Assembly: GCF_022678485.1 (NCBI RefSeq) | Contig: NZ_JALBYP010000039.1 | Span: 88,930-152,929 of the forward strand | Length of the DNA: 64,000 nt | Reading direction: 5' to 3' | From: Aliiroseovarius sediminis | GTDB lineage: Bacteria > Pseudomonadota > Alphaproteobacteria > Rhodobacterales > Rhodobacteraceae | Part shown: positions 54,776 through 63,257 of the stretch, piece by piece | Position numbering within the stretch: the first letter of the stretch is position 1 | How the letters are laid out: every line of letters begins with the position of its first letter | Notes under the pieces: model-generated | Databases searched by the model: none | The model's input: the letters and a program-made list of their open reading frames with translations, nothing else | What the model was told of the DNA's origin: nothing | Translations under genes and position numbers: made by a program

Positions 54776-55585
54776 TCAGCCCGACTTGCCGTCGCTCAGC
54801 AGGCCGAAGTTGGCGCCATCATCAGCAAGCTGTGCCGCCGCGTCCTGCATGCCCTGCGCCAGTGCCGCGTCATCTGTTCCAGTGACTTCACTTTCGCGCT
54901 GCGCGAGGATCTTGCCGGTCTCGATGTCGACAATCTGTGCGAAGACGTCGAAGCCGTGCGGGTTTTCCACCTCGTTGATCTTGAACGTCAGCAGCCGTCG
55001 CGGCGGGTCGAGCGTGCCGTCTTCAGCGTTGCAAATCTCGCGGAACCGCGTGGCGGCGCGGGTGGCGGGCAGGATCGCATTGTCGCTGCCCAGCAGAAAG
55101 ACGATGCGGAACGAACTGCCACCATGTGCCTCGAACAGGTCCTCACCATCCTTCGAGGTTCGGAAATAGTCCTGCGACGCGAAATCCGGGGACGGCGGTG
55201 CCAGCCCCCGCGCAGACACGAAGCCACGCGCTTCAGTATTTTGACGCATGAAATCATGCCGCTCGCAGTCAAAGATGCAATCGACGGACTGATGTTCGGT
55301 GCCGTTCACGAGGCTCAGCTGCATGCCGCGCTTCACCTTCTGGCCGCCGCCGAAAGCATCCATCCAGCTGTCGATCAGGCGCGGTGGCAGGGCGTTGAAC
55401 TTGAAGATGCGCGTCGCCCCGCCGCCGCTCGGCGTCCCGCTCTAGCCCGATGTCGCAGAGCGCACAATGCTCATCTGCATGCCCTGCCCCGCGATGGTGA
55501 TCCGGTCGCAGCCGCCATAGATCAGGTCGAGATCGCCCTCGATACGGTTGCGCGGATCAATCGCCACAACTCCTTTGGCCGACAT
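54776..55585 (-). pseudogene. unidentified gene with one in-frame TAG
   Basis: About 269 codons from ATG 55585, all in one frame except a TAG at 55444-55442. It reads VVAIDPRNRIEGDLDLIYGGCDRITIAG before the stop and GGATRIFKFNALPPRLIDSW after it. Later segments include VENPHGFDVFAQIVDIETGKILAQRESEV. No domain is recognised. The second half alone (from ATG 55363) could still be translated. Confidence 0.5.
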
Positions 55586-55592
55586 GATGACA

Positions 55593-55883
55593 TTGCCCGA
55601 CTACGATGACGCGCTCGCCATGGCGCGCCAAAGTATTCTGGATGACGACAAACGGGCTGAATATGAAGTCTACAGGGCCAGAAAGGAAAAGAAACACGCC
55701 GAGTAGGTTGCAGGAGGTGGCCCGGAACGTCTTGCGGCTGGGCGCGAGGAGGATGAACGGGAGCAGCAAAAGCCGGTCTCCACGCCAGCCGCCCGGCCGA
55801 GATCGGAACCGGACCGCCGACTGGACGAGAAATCTGCACCCCGCCCTGCGCCCAAAGGACCGGGATCATCCGGGCCTTCATGA
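55593..55883 (+). pseudogene. unidentified charged-protein fragment
   Basis: A frame interrupted by one TAG (55704-55706) reads DDALAMARQSILDDDKRAEYEVYRARKEKKHAE before and a Pro/Arg/Glu-rich stretch after. It lies immediately beside, and opposite to, the start of the gene at 54.8-55.6 kb. No family recognised; possibly a remnant of a plasmid gene. Confidence 0.3.
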
Positions 55884-56393
55884 TGAGGCCCTGTGAACAT
55901 GAAGGGGGAGCCCCCTGCCCCATCCGCCAACCCATTTCTCCTATCTCTGTTTTCTGCTCTGAACGTTTCTTGGCATATTACGATGGTGCTGTTTGGTGTT
56001 CTGTTGAATGGAAGTTGCCGGTCAGTTCAGCGCTTGTTCTGGCGCTGACAGATAGCTGACTAAGCGCGAGTGCTCTATGATGGATCCGGTTTTTGTTTCA
56101 GTTCGTCGGTGTGTTGGTCACGTTTTCTGCGAGAATGGACCAAACCCATGAAACGCCCAACCGCCACCAAACCGCACTGGTGCGATCGTGCGGCGACCGC
56201 CAGAGTGAAGCCGGACGGGAATCCAAGGATCGGTAATCAGGTTCAGTGTCAAAACAAAGGCGCCTCACACTACTTATTGCCAACAAAATCCCCACATTTC
56301 CACCATTGATAATCGTAATTGAGGCATCTTTATGGTGAAACGATCCTTTGGCGCCAAATATGTGCAACATGTTGTAATTAAAGCATTAACAGA
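55884..56393. other. gene-free stretch downstream of cas3
   Basis: About 510 bp with no supported gene and no repeated units of CRISPR type. The part nearest cas3 is AT-richer. In a type I system the next cas genes would be expected here in the minus direction, but nothing resembling them is present. Confidence 0.6.
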
Positions 56394-58850
56394 TCAATCA
56401 AACAGCAAACCCAGCCCCGGATCATATCGCAACCCCTCGCAAATCCGGCCAGATTCCTCCATCGGGCACACGGTCAGCGCGCGGCGGCGCCAATCAGGCC
56501 AGTCCGTTGTCAGCGCGGCAATCTCGGGCGCGGATTGGTCGGGCAGGTCCAACCCCAACAAGCGGCGTTCGGACGCGCGGACCTCGGAAAGTTGACAGCC
56601 GTCAACTCCGCCCCCGGCATAGGGGCGCAGGCGTCCGCCCCTCCACACCGCAAGCATCAAGGTGCGGGTGGGCAGGCCAAGGCGGGTCGAAAACTCGGTA
56701 TCTTCGGCCCCTGCCCCGCCAAGACGGTATCCTTCGGACAGTTTGGCAAGGTTGTGCCGGGCTTGGTTCTGCGCCGCATAGCCCTGCCCGATGCGTTCTT
56801 GTTCGGCGCGGGCCAAGGCATCCGGCAAGGGAAGATCGCTTGCGCCATGCACCTCTTCGATCAGATCACGCAGGCCACCCGGCGCAACGATTTCGCCGCG
56901 CTGCGCCAAGGCCCGCGCCGTGCGCCATTGGATGTCCAGCGGATAGACCCAAGCGCCCCGGTCCAGCACGCGCGCGAGCCATTGATCGTCGCACACATCG
57001 TCAGGGTCAGGCCCCACGACCGACAGGACAGGCGATGGCACGGGCCGCGTGCTGGCCGGACGCACGGCCATGTGTCGCCACAGCCGCCCTGCTCGCTGGA
57101 TCAGAGCCGCGACGGGCGCCAGATCGCTGACCATCACATCGAAATCCAGATCGAGCGAGCTTTCCACAACCTGCGTCGCGACCAACACCCGCCCTGCCCT
57201 GTCTTGGCCCGTCTTTCCGAACCGCTCCAGCGCGGCAGCCTCGTGCGCAAGACGGTCGGTCATCGCAAAACGCGCGTGCAGAAGATCGGCCTTGACCCCT
57301 GCTGCGCGCAAGTCGTTGACAGCCGTGATGGCATCATCCACGGCATTGCGGACCCAGACACAAGCCGCCCCCTGCGCCGCATGGTCGGTCAGCAGCGTCA
57401 CCGCGTCCTTGGCGCTTGGCACGCGTTCGACCTTTATCGGGCCCCGCAGAGATGGTTGCGTATCAAAGCCGCGCACCACCGCGCCACCCGCAACGGTCAG
57501 CGCCGGATAAGCCGGGTCGCCATCATCCCGCGCGCCGTAACGCGCCAACAGGGTCGCGCGTTGGTCCAGCGGCAGAGTGGCGGTCAACAGGATCGCGGAG
57601 CCTCCGGCTTGGTGGTGCGCCGTCAAAAGCTGGGCGAGTTCCTCGGACAGATAAGGTTCGCCCATCTCATGCACCTCGTCCACGATCAGGATTTTCCATG
57701 ACAGGCCATAATGGCGAAGGCAGGCGTGTTTGGTCGGCAGAACGGACAAGAGCGCCTGATCAATCGTGCCAACCCCAACCGTCGCCAAGAGCGCGCGGCG
57801 GCGATTGTCGGCAAGCCATTCGGTCGAAACCGGCTCATCTGTTGCCGAGGTGGATTTCACCACGAGATCGCGAAACGCGTCAGACAGAGCGGCGCGGCCA
57901 TGGGCAAGGGTCAGACTGGGCGGGTCGTTAAACATCTTCCCCACGACGTCGCGCGCGCGCAGGAACATCGCGTTGGCGGTCGCCATCGTCGGCAAGGCGA
58001 AATAAAGACCCTGACCCTTGCCCGCCTGCATCATCCGCTGCGCCAGCAGAAGCGCGGCTTCGGTCTTGCCCGCGCCGGTTTCATCCTCGATCACCGCGAG
58101 TATTGGTCCATCGGGCAAGGAAATGTCCTGAACGGCGGCTTGCATGGGGCGCAGGGAAAAGTTGAAAAGCGTCGCGTTCGACGGGGTCGGGGACAACAAC
58201 CCCGCAAAGTTGACAGCTGTCAACGCCCGCTCGCGCGCTTGGGCCAGATAGTCGTCAATCGGCAGATCAGGCGCGGCAAAGGGAAACCAATCCTCGTTCG
58301 ATCCGATCCAATCAGCCGCCGCCACGCAGCCCGGAAGCCACCAGCTGAGCGCAATCGCATCGTCCCGGCTCAGACTGTCAAGCGAGGCCTCGGGCCAAAG
58401 CGTTGCGAACGCATGAATGACCTTGGCACTGTCACGAATGGCATCATCGCCGATGGCCCGCACAAGCCGGATATCGGCGGGATCATGGGTTGGCGGGCGC
58501 CCGTGATGGCCCGCTGTTGCCGCATAAAGATAGGCCCGGCGCGACCGGCGACTGCCCAGATAGTCCGCCAACAGCGCATCGTGGTGAAGCAACAGCACCT
58601 CGCTCATCTCCCAATGGCGTTTGATTTGCGGGGTTTGGTCGCGCAGCATCGTGCGAAATGGCTGACCGATCTTGCCCAGATCGTGCAGCGCGGTCAGCAG
58701 GCAAAGCGCGTGGCACAGCGGGGCAGGGAAGGCAGCGCGATCCAGCAGAACCTCGGCCACGGCGGCCACGTCAAGCATATGATACACTGCCGGATGTTCG
58801 GCCCCGGTTCCGTCCCGCTTTCCGGGCCAATCACCAATCACGTCGCGCAT
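56394..58850 (-). CDS. cas3: CRISPR-associated helicase-nuclease Cas3, solitary
   Basis: 818 aa from ATG 58850. The HD nuclease domain is complete: H24, HD at 56-57 (ALHDLGKIG), HH at 115-116 (AGHHGRPP) and D180 (AAADWIGSN). The SF2 helicase has Walker A ETGAGKT (257-263), DEVH (391-394), TATL and QRAGR (585-589). The length is normal for a fused Cas3. It starts 11 bp after the repC stop on the same strand, so it is the fourth gene of the replication operon. No Cascade, cas1, cas2 or CRISPR array is in the window. Two parS-like sites lie within the gene. Subtype not assigned. It may serve a Cascade encoded elsewhere or a plasmid function. Confidence 0.93.
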   Translation of the reverse strand: MRDVIGDWPGKRDGTGAEHPAVYHMLDVAAVAEVLLDRAAFPAPLCHALCLLTALHDLGKIGQPFRTMLRDQTPQIKRHWEMSEVLLLHHDALLADYLGSRRSRRAYLYAATAGHHGRPPTHDPADIRLVRAIGDDAIRDSAKVIHAFATLWPEASLDSLSRDDAIALSWWLPGCVAAADWIGSNEDWFPFAAPDLPIDDYLAQARERALTAVNFAGLLSPTPSNATLFNFSLRPMQAAVQDISLPDGPILAVIEDETGAGKTEAALLLAQRMMQAGKGQGLYFALPTMATANAMFLRARDVVGKMFNDPPSLTLAHGRAALSDAFRDLVVKSTSATDEPVSTEWLADNRRRALLATVGVGTIDQALLSVLPTKHACLRHYGLSWKILIVDEVHEMGEPYLSEELAQLLTAHHQAGGSAILLTATLPLDQRATLLARYGARDDGDPAYPALTVAGGAVVRGFDTQPSLRGPIKVERVPSAKDAVTLLTDHAAQGAACVWVRNAVDDAITAVNDLRAAGVKADLLHARFAMTDRLAHEAAALERFGKTGQDRAGRVLVATQVVESSLDLDFDVMVSDLAPVAALIQRAGRLWRHMAVRPASTRPVPSPVLSVVGPDPDDVCDDQWLARVLDRGAWVYPLDIQWRTARALAQRGEIVAPGGLRDLIEEVHGASDLPLPDALARAEQERIGQGYAAQNQARHNLAKLSEGYRLGGAGAEDTEFSTRLGLPTRTLMLAVWRGGRLRPYAGGGVDGCQLSEVRASERRLLGLDLPDQSAPEIAALTTDWPDWRRRALTVCPMEESGRICEGLRYDPGLGLLFD
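56591..56606. promoter_or_regulatory. parS-like site within the 3' part of cas3
   Basis: GTTGACAGCCGTCAAC fits GTTNNNNGCNNNNAAC, the repABC-family parS consensus, and is a palindrome with one mismatch. It encodes VDGCQ near cas3 residue 750. Probable RepB binding site. Confidence 0.7.
58209..58224. promoter_or_regulatory. parS-like perfect palindrome within cas3
   Basis: GTTGACAGCTGTCAAC is a perfect 16-bp palindrome and an exact match to the repABC parS consensus GTTNNNNGCNNNNAAC. It encodes LTAVN at cas3 residues 210-214. It is the strongest partition-site candidate in the window. Confidence 0.8.
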
Positions 58851-58861
58851 TCCAATACCGC

Positions 58862-60052
58862 CTAAGCTGCCTTCACATTTTCCGCGCGCAACAGCGCCAT
58901 GACCATCGGACCCGGCGTGAACGCTCCGTCCGCCGCCCGCGCTGACAACGATCTGAGATAGCCGCCGGGCTTGGCGATATGTTCGGCCCTTTGCAGCATA
59001 CAGGCAACCGTAATCGCCGCATTCACATCCCCCATAATCCGACAGGCTTCCAACCAGGCGTGTTCGCTGATCCCCAACATGCCGCGCACAAAGGCCGCGG
59101 TCACGACGAACTGGTGCCAATCCTTTATGCCGTCGGGGGCATAGTCGCGAAGATCCGGCACTGTTTTCAGGACCAACCCCAAAGGAAGCTTCGTTGCAAG
59201 ATCGCGGTCATCGGTCGGGCGGGGTGGGGCACTCGGCTCTAGCTCTTCCATTTTCTTGGAAGGTTCAGATTCATATAGAGATTTGGTTGAGTATTGTATG
59301 TGCCGCTCATTTTGAACGACATTGCCGTTCATTTCTTCTGTTTTATCATTAGGGAAGAGCAGCTTGGCATGTGTCAGCAATTCGGACGCCTGTCGCGCCA
59401 TGGCTTTGATCTCATCCTGATCAAGCTTCCGACGAAGAGCCCTGCTCAGCAAGCGTTGCTGATCGTCAAGCGCGTCGGTGTTGATCCCCAAGGTTTCTTG
59501 CGCGTATTCGATCAGTTTGCGCGCGTCCCTAAGTTGCAGCACCACACGCTCGCGCAGGCGGCGCAGGGTCTCGGCGGCCTCACAGGCGGCTTGTGCGGCG
59601 GCAAAAATCTCGTCCGCGCGGATGACTAACGGCTTCAGGTCGAAGCCAAACGCCACCCGCAGTGCGCCAGTGCTGCCCCGTGTGGCATAGCGCTTTCCAT
59701 TGGGACTGTCGTGGCGCAAGATCAGGCCAGCCTGCACAAGGGCGCGCAAGTGACGGCGCAGGGTGCTTTCTGCCATTCCGTGCGCGCGCTCGGACAGGGC
59801 GGCGTTCGACGGGAATACGATCAGATCATCGCCCCCCAGTTCCCGATCCTGATGAAAGCTGACCAAGGCCGACAGCACGGCCAAATCGCGATCAGTGACG
59901 CGAAACGCGGCGCGGGCCTGGGTCAGGGCGGTCAGGATTTTGTATTTGTCGATGCTGCGGTCCGGAACCGCCGTTTCTGCCAACTGGCGCGCGGCCATCA
60001 GGCCAGCATCAAGGGTGCGCCGCCCGAAAGGCGTCGTTGAAATGTGTTGCAT
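58862..60052 (-). CDS. repC: plasmid replication initiator RepC
   Basis: 396 aa from ATG 60052, the usual RepC start (MQHISTTPFGRRTLDAG). The N-terminal winged-helix region has KYKILTALTQARAAFRVTDRDLAVLSALVSFH and FPSNAALSERAHGMAESTLRRHLRALVQAGLI. The C-terminal DUF domain ends LLRAENVKAA. RepC is the initiator; its own coding sequence normally contains the origin, so oriV probably lies within this gene's AT-rich middle (around 59.25-59.35 kb). It is 165 bp after repB and 11 bp before cas3. Confidence 0.96.
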   Translation of the reverse strand: MQHISTTPFGRRTLDAGLMAARQLAETAVPDRSIDKYKILTALTQARAAFRVTDRDLAVLSALVSFHQDRELGGDDLIVFPSNAALSERAHGMAESTLRRHLRALVQAGLILRHDSPNGKRYATRGSTGALRVAFGFDLKPLVIRADEIFAAAQAACEAAETLRRLRERVVLQLRDARKLIEYAQETLGINTDALDDQQRLLSRALRRKLDQDEIKAMARQASELLTHAKLLFPNDKTEEMNGNVVQNERHIQYSTKSLYESEPSKKMEELEPSAPPRPTDDRDLATKLPLGLVLKTVPDLRDYAPDGIKDWHQFVVTAAFVRGMLGISEHAWLEACRIMGDVNAAITVACMLQRAEHIAKPGGYLRSLSARAADGAFTPGPMVMALLRAENVKAA

Positions 60053-60217
60053 TGCTGTTTTCAGACAAAACGATTCATATCGCCCGCAAGACGTTGTTGA
60101 CATCTGTCAACAGAGAAGGCAGATTCAGAAGTGCAAGTTCGAAGGGCCTCTCAGGATTATATCTTGGGGGGTCTATTCGTTTCTGGGGTCTGCCTCCTTT
60201 GTTTGGTTTCTTGCCTG
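60053..60217 (+). ncRNA. repB-repC intergenic region, probable countertranscribed RNA
   Basis: In repABC plasmids this gap encodes a small antisense RNA that limits RepC synthesis. Here the opposite (plus) strand has TTGACA (60097-60102), a 17-bp spacer and CAGATT (60120-60125), a fair sigma-70 promoter reading toward repB. GGCAGA (60118-60123) can pair with TCTGCC (60189-60194). No clear terminator was found, so ends of the RNA are not defined. Confidence 0.55.
60096..60111. promoter_or_regulatory. parS-like palindrome overlapping the antisense-RNA promoter
   Basis: GTTGACATCTGTCAAC has perfect 7-bp arms like the parS sites in cas3 but a TC centre instead of GC. It covers the -35 hexamer of the putative antisense RNA and lies 44 bp upstream of repC. 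RepB could bind and affect copy-number control. Confidence 0.5.
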
Positions 60218-61135
60218 TTATCCGCCGTGCTTTTTCAGGAAAAGCCGGTGAACCTCGTCAATATTGTCGACCAGCCAGCCGGAAAAGGCCGGGTCGGTCA
60301 GATTGATCTGTGCGCCTTTGGGCGTTGCTTTGGCGTCGCCCAACACCTTACCCGATGCGCCTTTCAGCGGGGCAGGGCGGGCAGACCGTTTCTTGCCCGC
60401 ACTCTTGGGTGCCAAGCCATTGAAAACCGCATCAAAGCGCGCATCAGACGTCGCGCCCTGCGCAAGCCCGATGGCCTGCGCCGCGTCGGCCCCCTTGATC
60501 CGCGCGGCCAAGGCCAGCCAGCGGTCACGCCCAACCGACGGCGCCGCCCCGATGGCGACGACGAGACCGGCCGGCAGTGCCTCGATCACCGAAAGCATGC
60601 GCGAAATCACGGTCTTATCAATGTGCAGTGCGTCGCAAATCACCTTGCGTTCAAAGCCTTGTTCAACCATCTGCGCGGCAAAATTGGCCTTTTCGATAAA
60701 GGAAAGATCCTTGCGCGCCGCGTTTTCCTGGCCCTGCGTCACGATCAGATCGCGGGTGTTCAGATCGCGCACCATCGCCTTGACAGGTTTGCCAAGTTTT
60801 TTCATCGCGGCCACCCTGCGACGGCCATAGACGATCTCGTACCGGCCCTCGACATTGGGCGAATGGCGTAGCAGCACCGGCACCTGTTGGCCATATTCGC
60901 GGATTGACGCGGCCAGTTGGTCAAGGCCATCATCTTCTGCGTCCAAACGGTCTTTCAGGCCCGCGTCGTCGATCAGATCAGGCTGAACCTCGATCAAGGC
61001 ACGATTGCGCAGCTCGGAAATGGACTGGCTGACGGCCCCGATGGCCCCTTTCGCCGATCGGGGCGGCATGGCCGCGCGCGGTGCGTCTTTGGGTGCGGCC
61101 TCCATCAGGCCTTTCAACAGATCCTTACGTGCCAT
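60218..61135 (-). CDS. repB: plasmid partition protein RepB (ParB family)
   Basis: 305 aa. The ParB/Spo0J-type region has GRYEIVYGRRRVAAMKKLGKPVKAMVRD and the ENAARKDLSFIEKANFAAQMVEQG box, with a helix-turn-helix VICDALHIDKTVISRMLSVIEALP. It binds parS and stimulates RepA. It overlaps repA by 11 bp. Normal length. Confidence 0.96.
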   Translation of the reverse strand: MARKDLLKGLMEAAPKDAPRAAMPPRSAKGAIGAVSQSISELRNRALIEVQPDLIDDAGLKDRLDAEDDGLDQLAASIREYGQQVPVLLRHSPNVEGRYEIVYGRRRVAAMKKLGKPVKAMVRDLNTRDLIVTQGQENAARKDLSFIEKANFAAQMVEQGFERKVICDALHIDKTVISRMLSVIEALPAGLVVAIGAAPSVGRDRWLALAARIKGADAAQAIGLAQGATSDARFDAVFNGLAPKSAGKKRSARPAPLKGASGKVLGDAKATPKGAQINLTDPAFSGWLVDNIDEVHRLFLKKHGG

Positions 61136-62309
61136 TCTCGCGTCCCCATGCTTGTTGAATCAGGGTTTCGATCTCTTCGTTCACCGCATTCAGACTTTCC
61201 ATCGCGCGTTCATAGGTCGCGCGCGTAAAGTGACCCTTTTCCACCTCATAAAGCGTCTGTTTGGTGATCCCGGCATCGGATATTGCAGTGGATTTCAGGA
61301 CGGGATGGTTCAAAACATGCTCGCCAAACATCGACCGCATGAAGCTGACCATCTGGTTCTGCGGCCCGTCACCCGGCTCGTACCGGGTGATGACATAGCG
61401 CATCCAGTCATAGCGCATGTTGCCCCCCGCCTCGGAGACAACGCCCAAAAGGTTCGACGTCATCAGCAGAAACTGACACATCGACATCACGTCGAGCATT
61501 TGCGGATGCACCGTGACAAGCACAGCGGTGGCGGCGGAAAGCGCGGACATGGTCAAAAAACCAAGTTGTGGCGGGCAATCCATCACGACGATATCGTAGT
61601 CGGATTCGATCTCGGCCAAGACTTCGCCAACGCGGGTAAAGAATAACTGACCCGACCGTTCGGCAAGGGCGCGGGGTGTGTCGTGCTCGAACTCCATCAG
61701 GTCCAGATTGCCCGGAATGATATCGAGATTGGTGAAATAGGTGGGTTGGATCACATTCTGGATCGGCACCGGGTCTTCATAACGGATTGCATCATAAAGC
61801 GTGCCGCCATCCAGCAGGTCGAATTCCGGCTGAAACCCGTGCAGGGCGGAAAACGACGCTTGCGGATCAAGGTCGATCGCCAGCACGCGGTAGCCATCCA
61901 GCGCCAGTTTCTGTGCCAGATGCGCGGACGTGGTGGTTTTGCCCGATCCGCCCTTGAAGTTGATGACCGTCACGACCTGCAAGTGATCGCCATCGCGACG
62001 GCCGGGCAGATAGGTGCCGGGCGCCTTGGCCCCTTTTTCAAGCATTTCCCGCAAGGCCTGAACGTCCTGTGGCGAATAATAACGCCGCCCACCGGCACGG
62101 ATTTCCGGTTCCGGCCCGCGCCCTTCAAGGTGCAGTTTGCGCAGATAGGCGTCCTTCACACCCAACAAATCGGCCACCTCGCCCGAGGTGAATTTGCGAA
62201 GCTCCTTGCGGGCATTGGGGGGGAAAAGCTGTTCGCGATGCGCCTGAAGCCGTTCGGACAGCCGCGCGGCGTGATCGCCCACCAAAAGATCAATACGGTC
62301 TTGCGCCAT
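61125..62309 (-). CDS. repA: plasmid partition ATPase RepA (ParA family)
   Basis: 394 aa. An N-terminal helix-turn-helix (FTSGEVADLLGVKDAYLRKLH, then RRYYSPQDVQALREML) precedes a ParA ATPase with deviant Walker A KGGSGKTT at 119-126 and VLAIDLDPQASFS. It segregates the plasmid with RepB and represses the operon. A perfect 20-bp palindrome lies 21 bp upstream of the start. Confidence 0.96.
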   Translation of the reverse strand: MAQDRIDLLVGDHAARLSERLQAHREQLFPPNARKELRKFTSGEVADLLGVKDAYLRKLHLEGRGPEPEIRAGGRRYYSPQDVQALREMLEKGAKAPGTYLPGRRDGDHLQVVTVINFKGGSGKTTTSAHLAQKLALDGYRVLAIDLDPQASFSALHGFQPEFDLLDGGTLYDAIRYEDPVPIQNVIQPTYFTNLDIIPGNLDLMEFEHDTPRALAERSGQLFFTRVGEVLAEIESDYDIVVMDCPPQLGFLTMSALSAATAVLVTVHPQMLDVMSMCQFLLMTSNLLGVVSEAGGNMRYDWMRYVITRYEPGDGPQNQMVSFMRSMFGEHVLNHPVLKSTAISDAGITKQTLYEVEKGHFTRATYERAMESLNAVNEEIETLIQQAWGRENGT

Positions 62310-62330
62310 TCGCCTGCCCTATGCCTCGTT

Positions 62331-62350
62331 GACACGCCAATTGGCGTGTC
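62331..62350. promoter_or_regulatory. perfect palindrome upstream of repA (autoregulatory operator)
   Basis: GACACGCCAATTGGCGTGTC is a perfect 20-bp palindrome, 21 bp upstream of the repA ATG. RepA of repABC plasmids represses its own promoter through such sites, so this is the likely operator. Confidence 0.75.
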
Positions 62351-62616
62351 GGATATCTGATGTGGCGCCCTGAGATGGACTATTGTTGCCCATTTCATCT
62401 TGCAGTGCGCCGTATGTTACGCTTTTTTGCGTCTCAACCTGCTCTTACCGTAATTAGATGGACGGAATCACCTGAGTCTGGCAAGCATTATTTTACTACA
62501 TCTTGCGGGCTGGCGGCGATTAGACACTACTTTCCACCGGGAACAAGGCTCTAAACCGGCATGTTTAGACATTCGCTGTGTGTGGGGTCGACCGCGGGCA
62601 GCATATCAAACGTTGA

Positions 62617-62646
62617 TTGGCAAAGCCCATTGGCATATATTGCCAA
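62617..62646. promoter_or_regulatory. TTGGCA repeats upstream of parD (operator)
   Basis: TTGGCA at 62617-62622 and 62630-62635, and the inverted TGCCAA at 62641-62646, make one 6-bp inverted repeat with 5-bp spacer plus one extra half-site. They lie 17 bp before the antitoxin start, overlapping the expected promoter; ParD proteins autoregulate in this way. Confidence 0.6.
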
Positions 62647-62662
62647 CAAGGAGGATCAGCAC

Positions 62663-62920
62663 ATGGTAACACGCAACGTTGTTCTGACAGATACCCAAGA
62701 CCAATTGGTTCAGGCGCTGGTCGCGGCGGGACGCTATCAGAATGCAAGCGAAGCAATGCGCGCGGGGCTGCGCTTGCTTGAGCAGGAAGAAGCTCAGCTT
62801 GAAGCAATCCGGTCCGGACTGAAAGAAGGTCTGGCGCAGGCTCGCGCGGGCGATCTGGCCGATGGAAGCGGCAGCGATGCAGTGCGTCGCGCATTTGCGA
62901 AAGCGCGCGCATCGTCATGA
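62663..62920 (+). CDS. parD: type II antitoxin ParD
   Basis: 85 aa from ATG 62663 (AAGGAGG 12 nt upstream). The ribbon-helix-helix N-terminus is RNVVLTDTQDQLVQALVAAGRYQNASEAMRAGLRLLEQ, and the C-terminal toxin-binding tail is flexible. It neutralises ParE and represses the pair. Its end overlaps parE by ATGA. Confidence 0.93.
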   Translation: MVTRNVVLTDTQDQLVQALVAAGRYQNASEAMRAGLRLLEQEEAQLEAIRSGLKEGLAQARAGDLADGSGSDAVRRAFAKARASS

Positions 62921-63252
62921 GCCGATCCTTCCGGCTGACGCGCCGTGCCGAAGCCAGTCTGGTCAAAATCGCCCGGTGGACGATCGACACATTCGGACAG
63001 GAGCAGGCTGAACGCTACGAAGCCGAGCTGCTTGAGCGTTGCAATGCAATTCTGAACGATCAAGCGCACAGCCGGAGTTGTGCCATTCTTGTCGACGAGG
63101 CCGAAGATCTGCGGTTCGTCAGGTCAGGGGAACATTTTCTGGTGTTTCTTGATCAACCGGACGAGGTCATCATCGTCGACATCCTGCATTCCCGCAGCGA
63201 TCTTCCGCACCATGTTGCTGCCCTGAAGGCACCGAAGGGCTATAACGTCTGA
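62917..63252 (+). CDS. parE: type II toxin ParE (RelE/ParE family)
   Basis: 111 aa of the RelE/ParE fold: FRLTRRAEASLVKIARWTIDTFGQEQAERYEAELLERC, then RSCAILVDEAEDLRFVRSGEHFLVFL and IVDILHSRSDLPHHVAAL. ParE toxins poison DNA gyrase. With ParD it forms an addiction module that stabilises the replicon, next to repABC. Confidence 0.93.
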   Translation: MSRSFRLTRRAEASLVKIARWTIDTFGQEQAERYEAELLERCNAILNDQAHSRSCAILVDEAEDLRFVRSGEHFLVFLDQPDEVIIVDILHSRSDLPHHVAALKAPKGYNV

Positions 63253-63257
63253 CCCGT

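Noticed and set aside
55884..56393. Possible CRISPR array beside cas3
   Set aside because: I looked for regularly spaced repeats here and elsewhere in the window and saw none.
57315..57330. A third parS site in cas3 (GTTGACAGCCGTGATG)
   Set aside because: The right half ends in ATG, so it fails the AAC of the consensus.
62561..62662. An N-terminal extension of ParD starting at 62561
   Set aside because: The operator repeats and the AAGGAGG site lie inside it; the family start MVTRNVVLT at 62663 fits better.
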